52,501 bases of DNA from Clostridiales bacterium (GTDB lineage Bacteria > Bacillota > Clostridia > Clostridiales > Clostridiaceae). A program made the translations under genes and the position numbers. The notes beneath the pieces are model-generated. The model searched no databases and had not been told where the DNA came from. It worked only from the letters and a program-made list of their open reading frames with translations. The DNA lies in contig JAAYPK010000048.1 in the NCBI GenBank assembly GCA_012519845.1, positions 1 to 52,501 of the forward strand. Reading direction: 5' to 3'. Every line of letters begins with the position of its first letter. Positions within the stretch are counted from its first letter, which is position 1. Positions 36,812 to 45,491 of this stretch are shown here, in pieces.

Positions 36812-37654
36812 ATGGCAGGATTAGTATTAGAAGGGGGTACTTTTAGACCTATTTTTAGTGCAGGTGTAATGGATGCATTACTTGAAAATAATATTATGTT
36901 TCCATATTGTATAGGTGTATCAGCTGGAATTTCAAATGGTGTTTCATATATATCTAAGCAGCCTAGAAGGAATTTGCAAATATTAGAAGAGTATAGAAAT
37001 GACAAAAGATATATTGGAGTAAATAATTTTATTAAAAATAAAAGTATATTTGGAATTGATTTTTTATTTGACGAAGTTCCAAATAATCTTATTCCATTTG
37101 ATATGAAAACATATATGGAGTATGAAGGAAAAGTATTAGTTGGTGTAACAAATGCTAATACAGGAAAACCAGAGTATTTTGATGGAAAAAACTTAGATGA
37201 AAAATGTACGCCACTTAGGGCTACTTGTGCTATTCCATTGATATTTCCTGCAATTAAAATGAAGGATGAGTTATATTATGATGGGGGAATTGCAGATCCT
37301 ATTCCAATTAAAAAATCAATAAGTGATGGTAATGATAAAAATTTAATTATTTTAACTAGACCAAAAGAATATAGAAAAACATTAAATAAAGCCAATGTAA
37401 TAGCAGCAAAAATTTTAAAAAAGAAATTTCCTAAATTAGTTAAACTATTACTTGAAAGACATGATCTTTATAATGAAACAGTTAAATACTGCGAAGAACT
37501 AGAAAGAAAAGGAAAAGCCATAATTATTAGACCTAATTATGATGAAGCTATAGAGAGTTTTGAGAAAGATATTAATAAGATAAAATCCGCATATAATTGT
37601 GGCTATAATAAGTGTTTATCAAGAATAGAAGAAATAAAAAGCATTATTAAATAG
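36812..37654 (+). CDS. Patatin-like phospholipase
   Basis: 280 aa, cytoplasmic esterase of the patatin/RssA-type family (close to B. subtilis YqhO-like proteins). The oxyanion loop is EGGTFRPIFSAGVMDAL; the nucleophile Ser37 is in GVSAG; the catalytic Asp is in YYDGGIADPIP. It hydrolyses lipid or other acyl esters; the physiological substrate is unknown. Strong GGAGGG ribosome site; monocistronic. Confidence 0.93.
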   Translation: MAGLVLEGGTFRPIFSAGVMDALLENNIMFPYCIGVSAGISNGVSYISKQPRRNLQILEEYRNDKRYIGVNNFIKNKSIFGIDFLFDEVPNNLIPFDMKTYMEYEGKVLVGVTNANTGKPEYFDGKNLDEKCTPLRATCAIPLIFPAIKMKDELYYDGGIADPIPIKKSISDGNDKNLIILTRPKEYRKTLNKANVIAAKILKKKFPKLVKLLLERHDLYNETVKYCEELERKGKAIIIRPNYDEAIESFEKDINKIKSAYNCGYNKCLSRIEEIKSIIK

Positions 37655-37662
37655 TTGTCATT

Positions 37663-37691
37663 TTGACAAAGAAAATCCAAAATGATAAAAT
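37663..37691 (+). promoter_or_regulatory. Promoter-like sequence before the AstE-like pair
   Basis: TTGACA (37663-37668), 17-base spacer, TGA-TAAAAT (extended -10; hexamer 37686-37691). The expected start point is about 37698, directly in front of the hairpin at 37701. Confidence 0.6.
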
Positions 37692-37700
37692 TATACTATA

Positions 37701-37735
37701 GCAAAGAAGCATATGGGTTTCTTTGCATATTTTTT
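37701..37735 (+). terminator. Terminator hairpin after the patatin gene
   Basis: Arms GCAAAGAA / TTCTTTGC, about 10-base loop, then ATATTTTTTT. May end the patatin transcript or act as an attenuator of the promoter at 37663. Confidence 0.78.
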
Positions 37736-37765
37736 TATTACTAATATTAAGAGGACGGAAAAAGT

Positions 37766-38704
37766 ATGATAAAAACTGTTGTATCAGTTGGATTACCAGT
37801 TGATGAGAGAATAATAATTAATAAAAATCGATTAATGCCTGAAGTTTTAAAGGGAAATGAAAAAAGAATCTGTATTGTTACAGGAACACATGGAGATGAA
37901 CTTGATGGGCAATATGTATGTTATGAGGTAACTAGAATTATTAATGAGAATAAAAGCAATTTAAAAGGAATAGTTGATATATATCCTGCTTTAAATCCAT
38001 TAGGAATAGATTCTGTATCAAGAGGAATTCCAATGTTTGATTTAGATATGAATAGAATATTCCCAGGTGCGGAAGATGGAGCAATGGCTGAACATATTGC
38101 AGCTAGAATTGTACAAGATATAAGTGGCGCAGATATGTGTATAGACATTCATTCAAGTAATATATTTTTGAGAGAAATACCACAAGTAAGAATAAATAAA
38201 GATAATGATTTAAATCTTTTGCCTTATGCAAAACTACTTAATGTGGATTTTATATGGGTACATAGTGCGCCTACTGTATTAGAGGCAACTTTAGCATATA
38301 GCTTAAATTCTATAAATATTCCAACATTAGTTGTAGAAATGGGAGTTAGAATGAGAATAACAAAGGATTATTGTAAACAGTTAGTAGATGGTATATTTGT
38401 TTTACTAAAAGAAATAGGTATTTGGGATGGTGAGGTAATAACACCTAAAAAACCTATATTATCAAATGATGGTAAAATTGCAATTGTAAATGCAAAATCT
38501 TCAGGAGTTTTCATACCTTGTGTAGAACATTGGAATGATATAAAAAAAGGTGAAAATATGGGCGATATAGTTAATCCATTAAATGGACAAATAGAACAAA
38601 AAGTTATAGCACCTTGTGACGGAATGATTTTCACTTTAAGGGAGTACCCAGTTGTATATAAAGGATCACTTTTAGGAAGAATTATGGAGGGAGCAAAATG
38701 TTAA
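37766..38704 (+). CDS. AstE/aspartoacylase-like zinc deacylase
   Basis: 312 aa, member of the succinylglutamate desuccinylase/aspartoacylase branch of M14 zinc enzymes, which remove acyl groups from N-acyl amino acids. Zinc ligands are present: His42 and Glu45 in TGTHGDE, and His129 in DIHSSN. The likely catalytic Glu is in TLVVEMG. From about residue 225 a C-terminal beta-barrel-like domain follows (IVNAKSSGVFIPCVEHW, IVNPLNGQIEQKVIAPCDG). The substrate is unknown. Its last 7 bases overlap the next gene, a paralogue, so the two proteins may form a hetero-oligomer. Confidence 0.9.
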   Translation: MIKTVVSVGLPVDERIIINKNRLMPEVLKGNEKRICIVTGTHGDELDGQYVCYEVTRIINENKSNLKGIVDIYPALNPLGIDSVSRGIPMFDLDMNRIFPGAEDGAMAEHIAARIVQDISGADMCIDIHSSNIFLREIPQVRINKDNDLNLLPYAKLLNVDFIWVHSAPTVLEATLAYSLNSINIPTLVVEMGVRMRITKDYCKQLVDGIFVLLKEIGIWDGEVITPKKPILSNDGKIAIVNAKSSGVFIPCVEHWNDIKKGENMGDIVNPLNGQIEQKVIAPCDGMIFTLREYPVVYKGSLLGRIMEGAKC

Positions 38705-39633
38705 AGGAAATAATATACTCCCTAGAATCTCTTTATAGGGATGATTTAAGAATAACAGGATATAAATTTGGAAAAGGTAATAAGGCCGCATGTATAGTAG
38801 GTGCTATTAGAGGGAATGAAATACAACAATTATATGTGTGCTCACAATTAATTAAAGAATTAAAAAAATTAGAGCAGAGGGGAGCTATTGCTAAAAATAA
38901 TGAGATTTTGGTAATACCTTCAATTAATCACTATTCAATGAATATTGGTAAAAGGTTTTGGGCTGTAGATAATGCTGATATTAATAGGATGTTTCCTGGA
39001 AATAGTAACGGAGAGGTTACTGAAAGAATTGCTGATGGGGTATTTAAAGAAGTGCAAGGGTATAGTTATGGCATACAATTTGCTAGCTTTTATATGCCAG
39101 GTGATTTCATACCTCATGTAAAGATGATGGAGACAGGTTATCAGAGTCCAAGCTTAGCCAATTTATTTGGTTTACAATATGTAGTTATTAGGAAACCAAA
39201 ACCTTTTGATAGAGCTACTTTAAATTTTAATTGGCAAATGTATAATACTAATGCTTTTTCAGTTTACACAAATTCTACAGATAAAATTGATATTATATCA
39301 GCTAATCATGCGGTAGTATCTGTTTTAAGATTTTTAACTAGAATGGGAATAATAAAATATACATGTCATGGTGGATATATTGCTAGTATTTTAAATGAAG
39401 AGGATCTAATGCCAGTTAAAACAAATGCATCTGGTATATTTAGAAGGGTAAAAGAACCTGGGGATGGAGTAGAAAGGGGAGATGTTTTAGCAGAAATATT
39501 AGATCCCTATGAAGGAGAAATTATTTTTAGAGTTATAGCGCCAACTGATGGAATTGTTTTTTTTGCTTATAATTCTCCGATGGTGATGGAAAATGTTGTG
39601 GTATTTAAAGTGATCAGAAGAATGCATGAATAG
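38698..39633 (+). CDS. AstE/aspartoacylase-like protein lacking zinc ligands
   Basis: 311 aa, paralogue of the preceding protein with the same layout and C-terminal barrel domain (VKTNASGIFRRVKEPGDGVE, FRVIAPTDGIVFFAYNSPMV). The metal site is changed: CIVTGTHGDE of the first protein aligns without gaps to CIVGAIRGNE here, so His becomes Arg38, Asp becomes Asn and only Glu41 remains. The DIHSS motif becomes QFASF, so the third ligand is Ala. The catalytic Glu segment is also missing. It is intact as a reading frame and overlaps its partner by 7 bases. Probably a non-catalytic subunit or a binding protein. Confidence 0.88.
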   Translation: MLKEIIYSLESLYRDDLRITGYKFGKGNKAACIVGAIRGNEIQQLYVCSQLIKELKKLEQRGAIAKNNEILVIPSINHYSMNIGKRFWAVDNADINRMFPGNSNGEVTERIADGVFKEVQGYSYGIQFASFYMPGDFIPHVKMMETGYQSPSLANLFGLQYVVIRKPKPFDRATLNFNWQMYNTNAFSVYTNSTDKIDIISANHAVVSVLRFLTRMGIIKYTCHGGYIASILNEEDLMPVKTNASGIFRRVKEPGDGVERGDVLAEILDPYEGEIIFRVIAPTDGIVFFAYNSPMVMENVVVFKVIRRMHE

Positions 39634-39670
39634 TATAATAATAAAGTAAGAAATAAATTTAAGTAACAAT

Positions 39671-39760
39671 AAAAAAACTAATAAATAAGAGTATATTTTT
39701 ATTTCTTTAGGTTACTAAGAAATATACAATCTCTTATACGTATTAGTTTTTTTTATTTTA
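39671..39760 (+). terminator. Long hairpin before adhE
   Basis: Outer arms AAAAAACTAATA...TAAGAG / CTCTTATACGTATTAGTTTTTT (with a bulge) enclose an inner stem GTATATTT / AAATATAC; then a T run. Probably the terminator of the AstE-like pair, unusually large. Confidence 0.7.
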
Positions 39761-39815
39761 TAAATCACTTGTTTAAAAAAACAAAAGCCGAAATAATCAG
39801 AAAATTATAAATATA

Positions 39816-39844
39816 TTGACAAGTGAAAATATTTTTAATATAAT
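39816..39844 (+). promoter_or_regulatory. Promoter of adhE
   Basis: TTGACA (39816-39821), exactly 17 bases, TATAAT (39839-39844): a perfect consensus promoter. Confidence 0.9.
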
Positions 39845-39860
39845 CAGTATAGCAAAAGGA

Positions 39861-39878
39861 TTGATAAAATTTTAACAA
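39861..39878 (+). promoter_or_regulatory. Rex-type operator of adhE
   Basis: TTGATAAAATTTTAACAA fits the Rex consensus TTGTTAANNNNTTAACAA with one mismatch. It lies about 10 bases after the expected transcription start, so bound Rex would block adhE when NADH is low. Rex control of adhE is known in clostridia. Confidence 0.85.
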
Positions 39879-39909
39879 TCCTAATATATTATGTTTTAGG
39901 AGGATTATT

Positions 39910-42537
39910 ATGGCAGTAACAAATGCAAAAGAACTAACTCAAAGAATAAAAGAATTAAGAAAAGCACAAAGTGAATATTCTAAATTTACTCAAGAGGAAG
40001 TTGATAAGATATTTAGAGCAGCAGCAATGGCAGCAAATAATGCAAGAATAGAACTTGCTAAATTAGCCGTAGAAGAAAGTGGAATGGGAATAGTAGAAGA
40101 TAAAGTAATTAAGAATCATTTTGCGGCAGAGTATATTTATAATCAATATAAAGATATGAAAACTTGCGGAATTATTGAGAAAGATGAAACTTTTGGGGTT
40201 ACAAAAGTTGCAGAGCCAATTGGAGTTATTGCAGCTATTGTACCTACAACTAATCCTACATCAACTGCGATTTTCAAAACATTAATAGCTCTTAAAACAA
40301 GAAATGCAATTATTATTAGTCCTCATCCAAGAGCAAAAAAAGCTACTATTACAGCAGCAAAAATAGTATTAGATGCAGCTGTAAAAGCTGGTGCGCCAGA
40401 AGGGATTATAGGATGGATAGATGAACCATCTGTTGAGTTATCACAAAATGTAATGAGAGAATCTGATATAATTCTAGCAACTGGTGGTCCAGCAATGGTT
40501 AAAGCAGCATATTCATCAGGAAGACCAGCCTTAGGTGTAGGAGCAGGAAATACTCCAGCAATAATTGATGAAACTGCCCACATTAAAATGGCTGTTAATT
40601 CAATTTTACTTTCTAAAACTTTTGATAATGGTGTAATTTGTGCATCAGAACAAAGTATTATTGTTATGGATGAAATATACGATGAAGTAAAAGAGGAACT
40701 TAGAGATAGAGGAGCACATATTCTATCTAAAGATGAAATAGATAAAGTTAGAAAAATAATATTAAATGAAAAAGGTGGATTAAACGCTAATATAGTTGGT
40801 CAATCAGCTTATAAAATTGCTGAAATGGCAGGTGTTAAGGTAGATAAACATGCTAAAGTATTAGTAGGAGAAGTAACATCAGTTGAACTTGAGGAACCAT
40901 TTTCTCATGAAAAATTATCTCCTATTTTAGCAATGTATAGGGTGAAAACTTTTGATGAAGCCTTGGAAAAAGCAAATAGACTTATAGAATTAGGTGGCAT
41001 GGGACACACTTCTATATTATATACTGATCAAATTAAAAGTGCTGATAGAATTGATAAATTTGGTTCAATGATGAAAACAGCAAGAACATTAATAAATATG
41101 CCTGCATCACAAGGGGCTATTGGAGATATATATAATTTCAAATTGGCACCTTCATTAACTTTAGGATGTGGATCATGGGGAGGAAATTCTGTTTCAGAAA
41201 ATGTTGGTCCTAAGCATTTAATCAATATAAAAAGTGTTGCTGAAAGGAGAGAGAATATGCTTTGGTTTAGAGTTCCAGAAAAAACTTACTTTAAATATGG
41301 ATGTTTACCAGTAGCTCTTAAAGAACTACAAGACATGGGTAAAAAGAAAGTATTTATTGTTACAGATAGAGTATTAGCTGAACTAGGATATACAGATAAA
41401 ATAACAAGTGTATTAGAAGATTTAAAGATTGACTTTAGAATATTCTCTGATGTTGAGCCGGATCCAACTTTAAAATCAGCAAAAGCAGGTGCTGAAGCTA
41501 TGTTATCATATAAACCAGATGTTGTATTAGCATTAGGCGGTGGTTCTCCAATGGATGCTGCTAAAATTATGTGGGTAATGTACGAACATCCTGAAGTTGC
41601 TTTTGAAGATTTAGCAATGAGATTTATGGATATTAGAAAGAGAGTTTATAGGTTCCCTACAATGGGTGAAAAAGCAATGATGGTTGCAATACCAACATCT
41701 GCTGGAACAGGTTCAGAAGTAACACCATTTGCAGTTATAACTGATGAAAAGACAGGGGTAAAATATCCATTAGCAGATTACGAATTAACTCCTGATATGG
41801 CAATAGTTGATGCAGAACTTATGATGAGTATGCCAAAGGGATTAACATCATGTTCAGGTATTGATGTATTAGTTCATGCAATAGAGGCTTATGTATCAAT
41901 TATGGCATCAGAATATACAAATGGATTAGCGCTTGAAGCAATTAGATTAGTATTTAAGTATTTACCAGTAGCTTATAATGAAGGAACAACAAATGTTAAA
42001 GCAAGAGAAAAAATGGCACATGCTTCATCTATGGCAGGAATGGCATTTGCAAATGCATTCTTAGGAATATGTCATTCAATGGCACATAAACTTGGAGCAT
42101 TCTATCATCTTCCACATGGAATGGCAAATTCATTATTATTAAATGAAGTTATTAGATTTAATGCAACAGATGCTCCAACAAAGCAAGCGGCTTTTGCACA
42201 ATATAAATATCCTAATGCAGCATGGAGATATGCAAGAATAGCAGATTATCTACAATTAGGTGGAAATTCTGATGAAGAAAAAGTTGAATTATTAATCAAA
42301 GCTATTGAGGATCTTCAAGAAAAGGTTGGAATGCCAAAGACAATAAAAGATGCAGGAATAAGTGAAGAAGCATTTTTAAACAATTTAGATGAGATGGTTG
42401 AACAAGCATTTGACGATCAATGTACTGGAGCTAATCCAAGATATCCATTAATGAGTGAATTAAAAGAGTTATATTTAAATTCTTACTATGGAAAGAAAGT
42501 AGAAAATAAAAATAAAAAATCCAATAAAAATAAGTAA
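39910..42537 (+). CDS. adhE: Bifunctional acetaldehyde-CoA / alcohol dehydrogenase
   Basis: Makes ethanol (or butanol) from acyl-CoA in two NADH-using steps. 875 aa. The N-terminal aldehyde dehydrogenase domain (about 1-440) has the catalytic Cys in NGVICASEQS. The C-terminal iron-dependent alcohol dehydrogenase domain (from about 455) has the NAD motif ALGGGSPMDAAKIMW, IPTSAGTGSEVTPFAVI and iron ligands in DVLVHAIEAY, GICHSMAHKLG and HLPHG. Preceded by a perfect promoter and a Rex-type operator; a strong terminator follows at 42558. AGGAGG ribosome site. Confidence 0.97.
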   Translation: MAVTNAKELTQRIKELRKAQSEYSKFTQEEVDKIFRAAAMAANNARIELAKLAVEESGMGIVEDKVIKNHFAAEYIYNQYKDMKTCGIIEKDETFGVTKVAEPIGVIAAIVPTTNPTSTAIFKTLIALKTRNAIIISPHPRAKKATITAAKIVLDAAVKAGAPEGIIGWIDEPSVELSQNVMRESDIILATGGPAMVKAAYSSGRPALGVGAGNTPAIIDETAHIKMAVNSILLSKTFDNGVICASEQSIIVMDEIYDEVKEELRDRGAHILSKDEIDKVRKIILNEKGGLNANIVGQSAYKIAEMAGVKVDKHAKVLVGEVTSVELEEPFSHEKLSPILAMYRVKTFDEALEKANRLIELGGMGHTSILYTDQIKSADRIDKFGSMMKTARTLINMPASQGAIGDIYNFKLAPSLTLGCGSWGGNSVSENVGPKHLINIKSVAERRENMLWFRVPEKTYFKYGCLPVALKELQDMGKKKVFIVTDRVLAELGYTDKITSVLEDLKIDFRIFSDVEPDPTLKSAKAGAEAMLSYKPDVVLALGGGSPMDAAKIMWVMYEHPEVAFEDLAMRFMDIRKRVYRFPTMGEKAMMVAIPTSAGTGSEVTPFAVITDEKTGVKYPLADYELTPDMAIVDAELMMSMPKGLTSCSGIDVLVHAIEAYVSIMASEYTNGLALEAIRLVFKYLPVAYNEGTTNVKAREKMAHASSMAGMAFANAFLGICHSMAHKLGAFYHLPHGMANSLLLNEVIRFNATDAPTKQAAFAQYKYPNAAWRYARIADYLQLGGNSDEEKVELLIKAIEDLQEKVGMPKTIKDAGISEEAFLNNLDEMVEQAFDDQCTGANPRYPLMSELKELYLNSYYGKKVENKNKKSNKNK

Positions 42538-42557
42538 ATAGGTATGTTATTAATAAG

Positions 42558-42586
42558 CTGCTCCTGAATGTTCAGGGGCAGTTTTA
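42558..42586 (+). terminator. Terminator of adhE
   Basis: Arms CTGCTCCTGAA / TTCAGGGGCAG with a 2-base turn (effectively TGAATGTTCA loop), then TTTT. Confidence 0.88.
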
Positions 42587-42654
42587 AAATAAATAGAAAA
42601 ATTGTTTTTAAAATGCTATTATAAATAATAAAATAAATTTTTGTGGGGGCAATT

Positions 42655-43482
42655 ATGATAATAGGTGTAGATATGGGCGGAAGCTATACAAAAATAGTTA
42701 GTATGACAGAAGGAAAAATTGATAATGTTAGTATAAATAAAGCTAGTATTCCTTTAGAAGAAAATTTAAAATCATTTATTAATAGTAACAATATTAATAT
42801 AAAGAATATAAAAAAAATAGTATTAACAGGTACTGGAAGTGCTACAATAAATGAATCAGTATGTAAATTAGAAACAGTAAAAGCAGATGAATTTATATGT
42901 AATAGGTTAGGAACAAAATATTTTATATCTTTAGATGAATTTTTAATTGTTTGTATGGGAACTGGAACTTCGTTTACAAGAGTAAAAGGAGAAGAAGCCG
43001 AACATTTAGGGGGAACAGGTATTGGTGGAGGAACTTTAGTTGGATTATCAAATCTTTTATTAAATACTACAGATATTAATTTAATTTCAGAGCTAGCTGC
43101 CAAAGGAAATTTATCAAAAGTAGATTTACAAATAAGAGATATTTCAGAAGAGCCTTATGGTGATTTACCTTTAGATATTACTTTATCTAATTTTGGGAAA
43201 ATAAATAAAGAGGCTAACAATAAAGATTTAGCATTAGGTCTTATTAATATGATTTTACAATGTATTGGAAGAATGGCTATGTTTTCTGTTCAAAATTGCA
43301 ATATAAAAGATTTTGTATTAATTGGAAGATTAGCTTCATTACCTCAATGTAATGAAATATTCAGACTGTTTGAAGAATTATTTAATATAAAATTTTATAT
43401 TCCAGAGCATAATGAATATATAACAGCAATAGGTGCAGCACTAGCATTTAATGGTAGAAAAAATTCTATTGATATGTTATAG
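42655..43482 (+). CDS. coaW: Type II pantothenate kinase
   Basis: Phosphorylates pantothenate, the first step of CoA synthesis. 275 aa, an actin-fold (ASKHA) kinase: GVDMGGSYTKIV is the phosphate-1 loop, TGTGSATI the following turn, and CMGTGTSFTRV and GGTGIGGGTLVGL are the type II (Fumble-like) signatures. Start at ATG 42655 rather than the GTG 12 bases upstream, which lies in the ribosome site GTGGGGG. The next gene, 65 bases on, is an ECF substrate-binding subunit, so the pair may salvage pantothenate. Confidence 0.92.
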   Translation: MIIGVDMGGSYTKIVSMTEGKIDNVSINKASIPLEENLKSFINSNNINIKNIKKIVLTGTGSATINESVCKLETVKADEFICNRLGTKYFISLDEFLIVCMGTGTSFTRVKGEEAEHLGGTGIGGGTLVGLSNLLLNTTDINLISELAAKGNLSKVDLQIRDISEEPYGDLPLDITLSNFGKINKEANNKDLALGLINMILQCIGRMAMFSVQNCNIKDFVLIGRLASLPQCNEIFRLFEELFNIKFYIPEHNEYITAIGAALAFNGRKNSIDML

Positions 43483-43547
43483 TATTATCGTTTAAATTGG
43501 CTATTAAGTTAATTAATTGTAATTTATAATAAGAGAAGGGGAGTAAA

Positions 43548-44162
43548 ATGGAAACTAAATTTAGTGGAAATACTACAAAAATGATACAAATGTCTTTATT
43601 ATTTGCAATAATATTATTAATGGCATTTACCCCAATTGGGTACATAAAGACTTTGGGATTAGAAATAACATTAATTGTTGTTCCAGTAGTAGTTGGGGCA
43701 ATTATATTAGGACCAAAAGCAGGGGCGTTTTTAGGAGGAGTATTTGGCATAACAAGTTTTATTCAATGCTTTGGTATGAGTCCATTTGGGGCAGCACTTT
43801 TAGGTATAAATCCTATTTTTACATTTATTGTTTGTGTGATTCCTAGAATACTTATGGGATGGCTAACAGGAATAATTTTTGAAAAATTAAACAAAAAAGA
43901 AAAGATGAAAAATATATCGTACTTTATAGCTAATTTATTAGGACCAATATTAAACACTGTTTTTTTTATGAGCAGTTTAATTATTTTATTTTATAATACT
44001 GATTTTATTCAAAATCTTGTAAGTACAATGGGAGCAAGTAATCCAATTAGTTTTGTAATATTATTTGTTGGAATAAATGGAGTGGTTGAGGCAATAGTAT
44101 GTTTTGTAGTTGGTACAGCAATATCAAAAGCATTAAATACTGTTAATATAAAAAGAAAATAG
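43548..44162 (+). CDS. ECF transporter S component, possibly for pantothenate
   Basis: 204 aa with six predicted membrane helices; the segment VVPVVVGAIILGPKAGAFLG and the following GITSF/PRILMGWLTG are typical of ECF S components, which bind vitamins and dock to a shared EcfAA'T module encoded elsewhere. Being next to pantothenate kinase suggests pantothenate (PanT-like) as substrate; this is an inference from context. Good AAGGGGAG site. Convergent with rimI; the third hairpin element lies between. Confidence 0.87.
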   Translation: METKFSGNTTKMIQMSLLFAIILLMAFTPIGYIKTLGLEITLIVVPVVVGAIILGPKAGAFLGGVFGITSFIQCFGMSPFGAALLGINPIFTFIVCVIPRILMGWLTGIIFEKLNKKEKMKNISYFIANLLGPILNTVFFMSSLIILFYNTDFIQNLVSTMGASNPISFVILFVGINGVVEAIVCFVVGTAISKALNTVNIKRK

Positions 44163-44179
44163 ATTTTGTTTTTTTAATT

Positions 44180-44297
44180 AGAGAAGAACTAAGAGAGAAG
44201 AGTAAATAGCTCATAGGCCTCCTCATAATGTTGGACAAGCCCTAATATATAATTAAAGAAATCTGTGATTTATATCCACATCTCTTAGTTCTTACTA
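44180..44297. repeat. Dispersed hairpin element, copy 3
   Basis: Arms AAGAACTAAGAGA (44184-44196) and TCTCTTAGTTCTT (44281-44293), identical to those of copy 2, but with a longer interior (84 bases) that includes other short complementary blocks (TAGGCC / GCCCTA). Again between convergent genes (ECF component and rimI). Confidence 0.78.
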
Positions 44298-44353
44298 CCT
44301 CCTGATGTTATTTCTTAACGCTAATTAAAGCATAACTCAGTACATATACATTT

Positions 44354-44794
44354 TTATCTATGCCACATAATAATAGCATTCTCATTATTATCAGAGTAAT
44401 AATTCTTTCTAATTCCTTCTTCTTTAAAACCAAATTCTTTGTATAAATGTTTAGCAATAAAATTAGATTCTCTAACTTCTAGGGTAAGGGAAGTTAAATT
44501 CCATTTCTTTTTGTGTAATAAAAGGCTTTTAATAAGTTCCTTTCCTACTCCTTGTTTTCTATAATTAGGATGAACAGCTATATTGGAAATATGACCTTCA
44601 TCTCCAATTAACCAAAGACCAGCAAAGCCAATAACATTATTATTTATTTTAGCAACTATGTATTTTGCTAATGGATTATTAAGTTCTTCATGAAAAGATT
44701 TATGACTCCAAGCTTCAACACTAAGACTTAAATCACTTATAGATATCACTTCATCTAAGTCATTTTCAGTCATTTCATTAAGAATTAGACTCAT
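44354..44794 (-). CDS. rimI: Ribosomal protein S18-alanine N-acetyltransferase
   Basis: 146 aa GNAT acetyltransferase. The acetyl-CoA binding motif is VHPNYRKQGVGKELIKSLL; EVRESNFIAKHLYKEFGFKEEG and RKNYY are typical RimI C-terminal features. Its start overlaps tsaB by 17 bases, the classic tsaE-tsaB-rimI order in Firmicutes. The tsaD gene that often follows is not in this window. Confidence 0.93.
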   Translation of the reverse strand: MSLILNEMTENDLDEVISISDLSLSVEAWSHKSFHEELNNPLAKYIVAKINNNVIGFAGLWLIGDEGHISNIAVHPNYRKQGVGKELIKSLLLHKKKWNLTSLTLEVRESNFIAKHLYKEFGFKEEGIRKNYYSDNNENAIIMWHR

Positions 44795-45491
44795 CTAATT
44801 TCAACCTTCTCTCTAATTCTCTTTCAGCTTGAGGTTTCTTTAAATATACTGGTGCTGAATTTGGATCATCTTTAATTCCACTTTTTAATAGGCTCATGCC
44901 TAATTCACCAAGAGATGAAGCTCTAACAATGTTTAAATGATTTTGTGCAAAAAATGCGTTATCCATATTTTCTTTTATATATTCTTTATGTTTATATACA
45001 GCATCTCCGGTAAAAATAACATTAGTTTTCTTTTCATTTAACAATGAAACTAAATCTTGTATTTCCATAGAAGTAATATCAAGAATATTTTCAAGAACTC
45101 CATTATTATTTACATATAAAGAAGTATATACATTATCTCTTAGTGCATCCATAATAGGGCATATAATTCCGTTAAAAGATAACAAGCTATATGCTAAAGC
45201 ATCTAATGAAGAAATGCTTACATATGGTTTATTTGATCCAAAGCTCATTCCTTTAATTGTTGCAAGTCCTATTCTAAGACCAGTAAATGAACCAGGTCCT
45301 TTTGAGACAACATATCCATCTATTTCATCTATTGATAAATTACTTTCTTTTAATAGTTCTTCAATCATTGGTATAAGAATAACAGAATGTTCTCTTTTAT
45401 TATTTAAAATATACTCACCTACTAGAACATCATCATCTAAAATTGCTACTGTTGCAACTTTAGATGATGTATCTATACTTAAAATTTTCAT
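44778..45491 (-). CDS. tsaB: tRNA threonylcarbamoyladenosine synthesis protein TsaB
   Basis: 237 aa, actin-fold partner of TsaD in making t6A37 on tRNAs reading ANN codons. Signatures: ILSIDTSSKVATVAILDD at the N terminus, REHSVILIPMIEELL, and SKGPGSFTGLRIGLATIKG. Overlaps tsaE (4 bases) and rimI (17 bases), so it is translationally coupled. It has no catalytic activity of its own as far as known. Confidence 0.95.
   Translation of the reverse strand: MKILSIDTSSKVATVAILDDDVLVGEYILNNKREHSVILIPMIEELLKESNLSIDEIDGYVVSKGPGSFTGLRIGLATIKGMSFGSNKPYVSISSLDALAYSLLSFNGIICPIMDALRDNVYTSLYVNNNGVLENILDITSMEIQDLVSLLNEKKTNVIFTGDAVYKHKEYIKENMDNAFFAQNHLNIVRASSLGELGMSLLKSGIKDDPNSAPVYLKKPQAERELERRLKLDESNS

Noticed and set aside
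42684..43103. 139-aa minus-strand open frame
   Set aside because: Exact antisense shadow of coaW, with no ribosome site and a biased composition typical of antisense frames in AT-rich genes.
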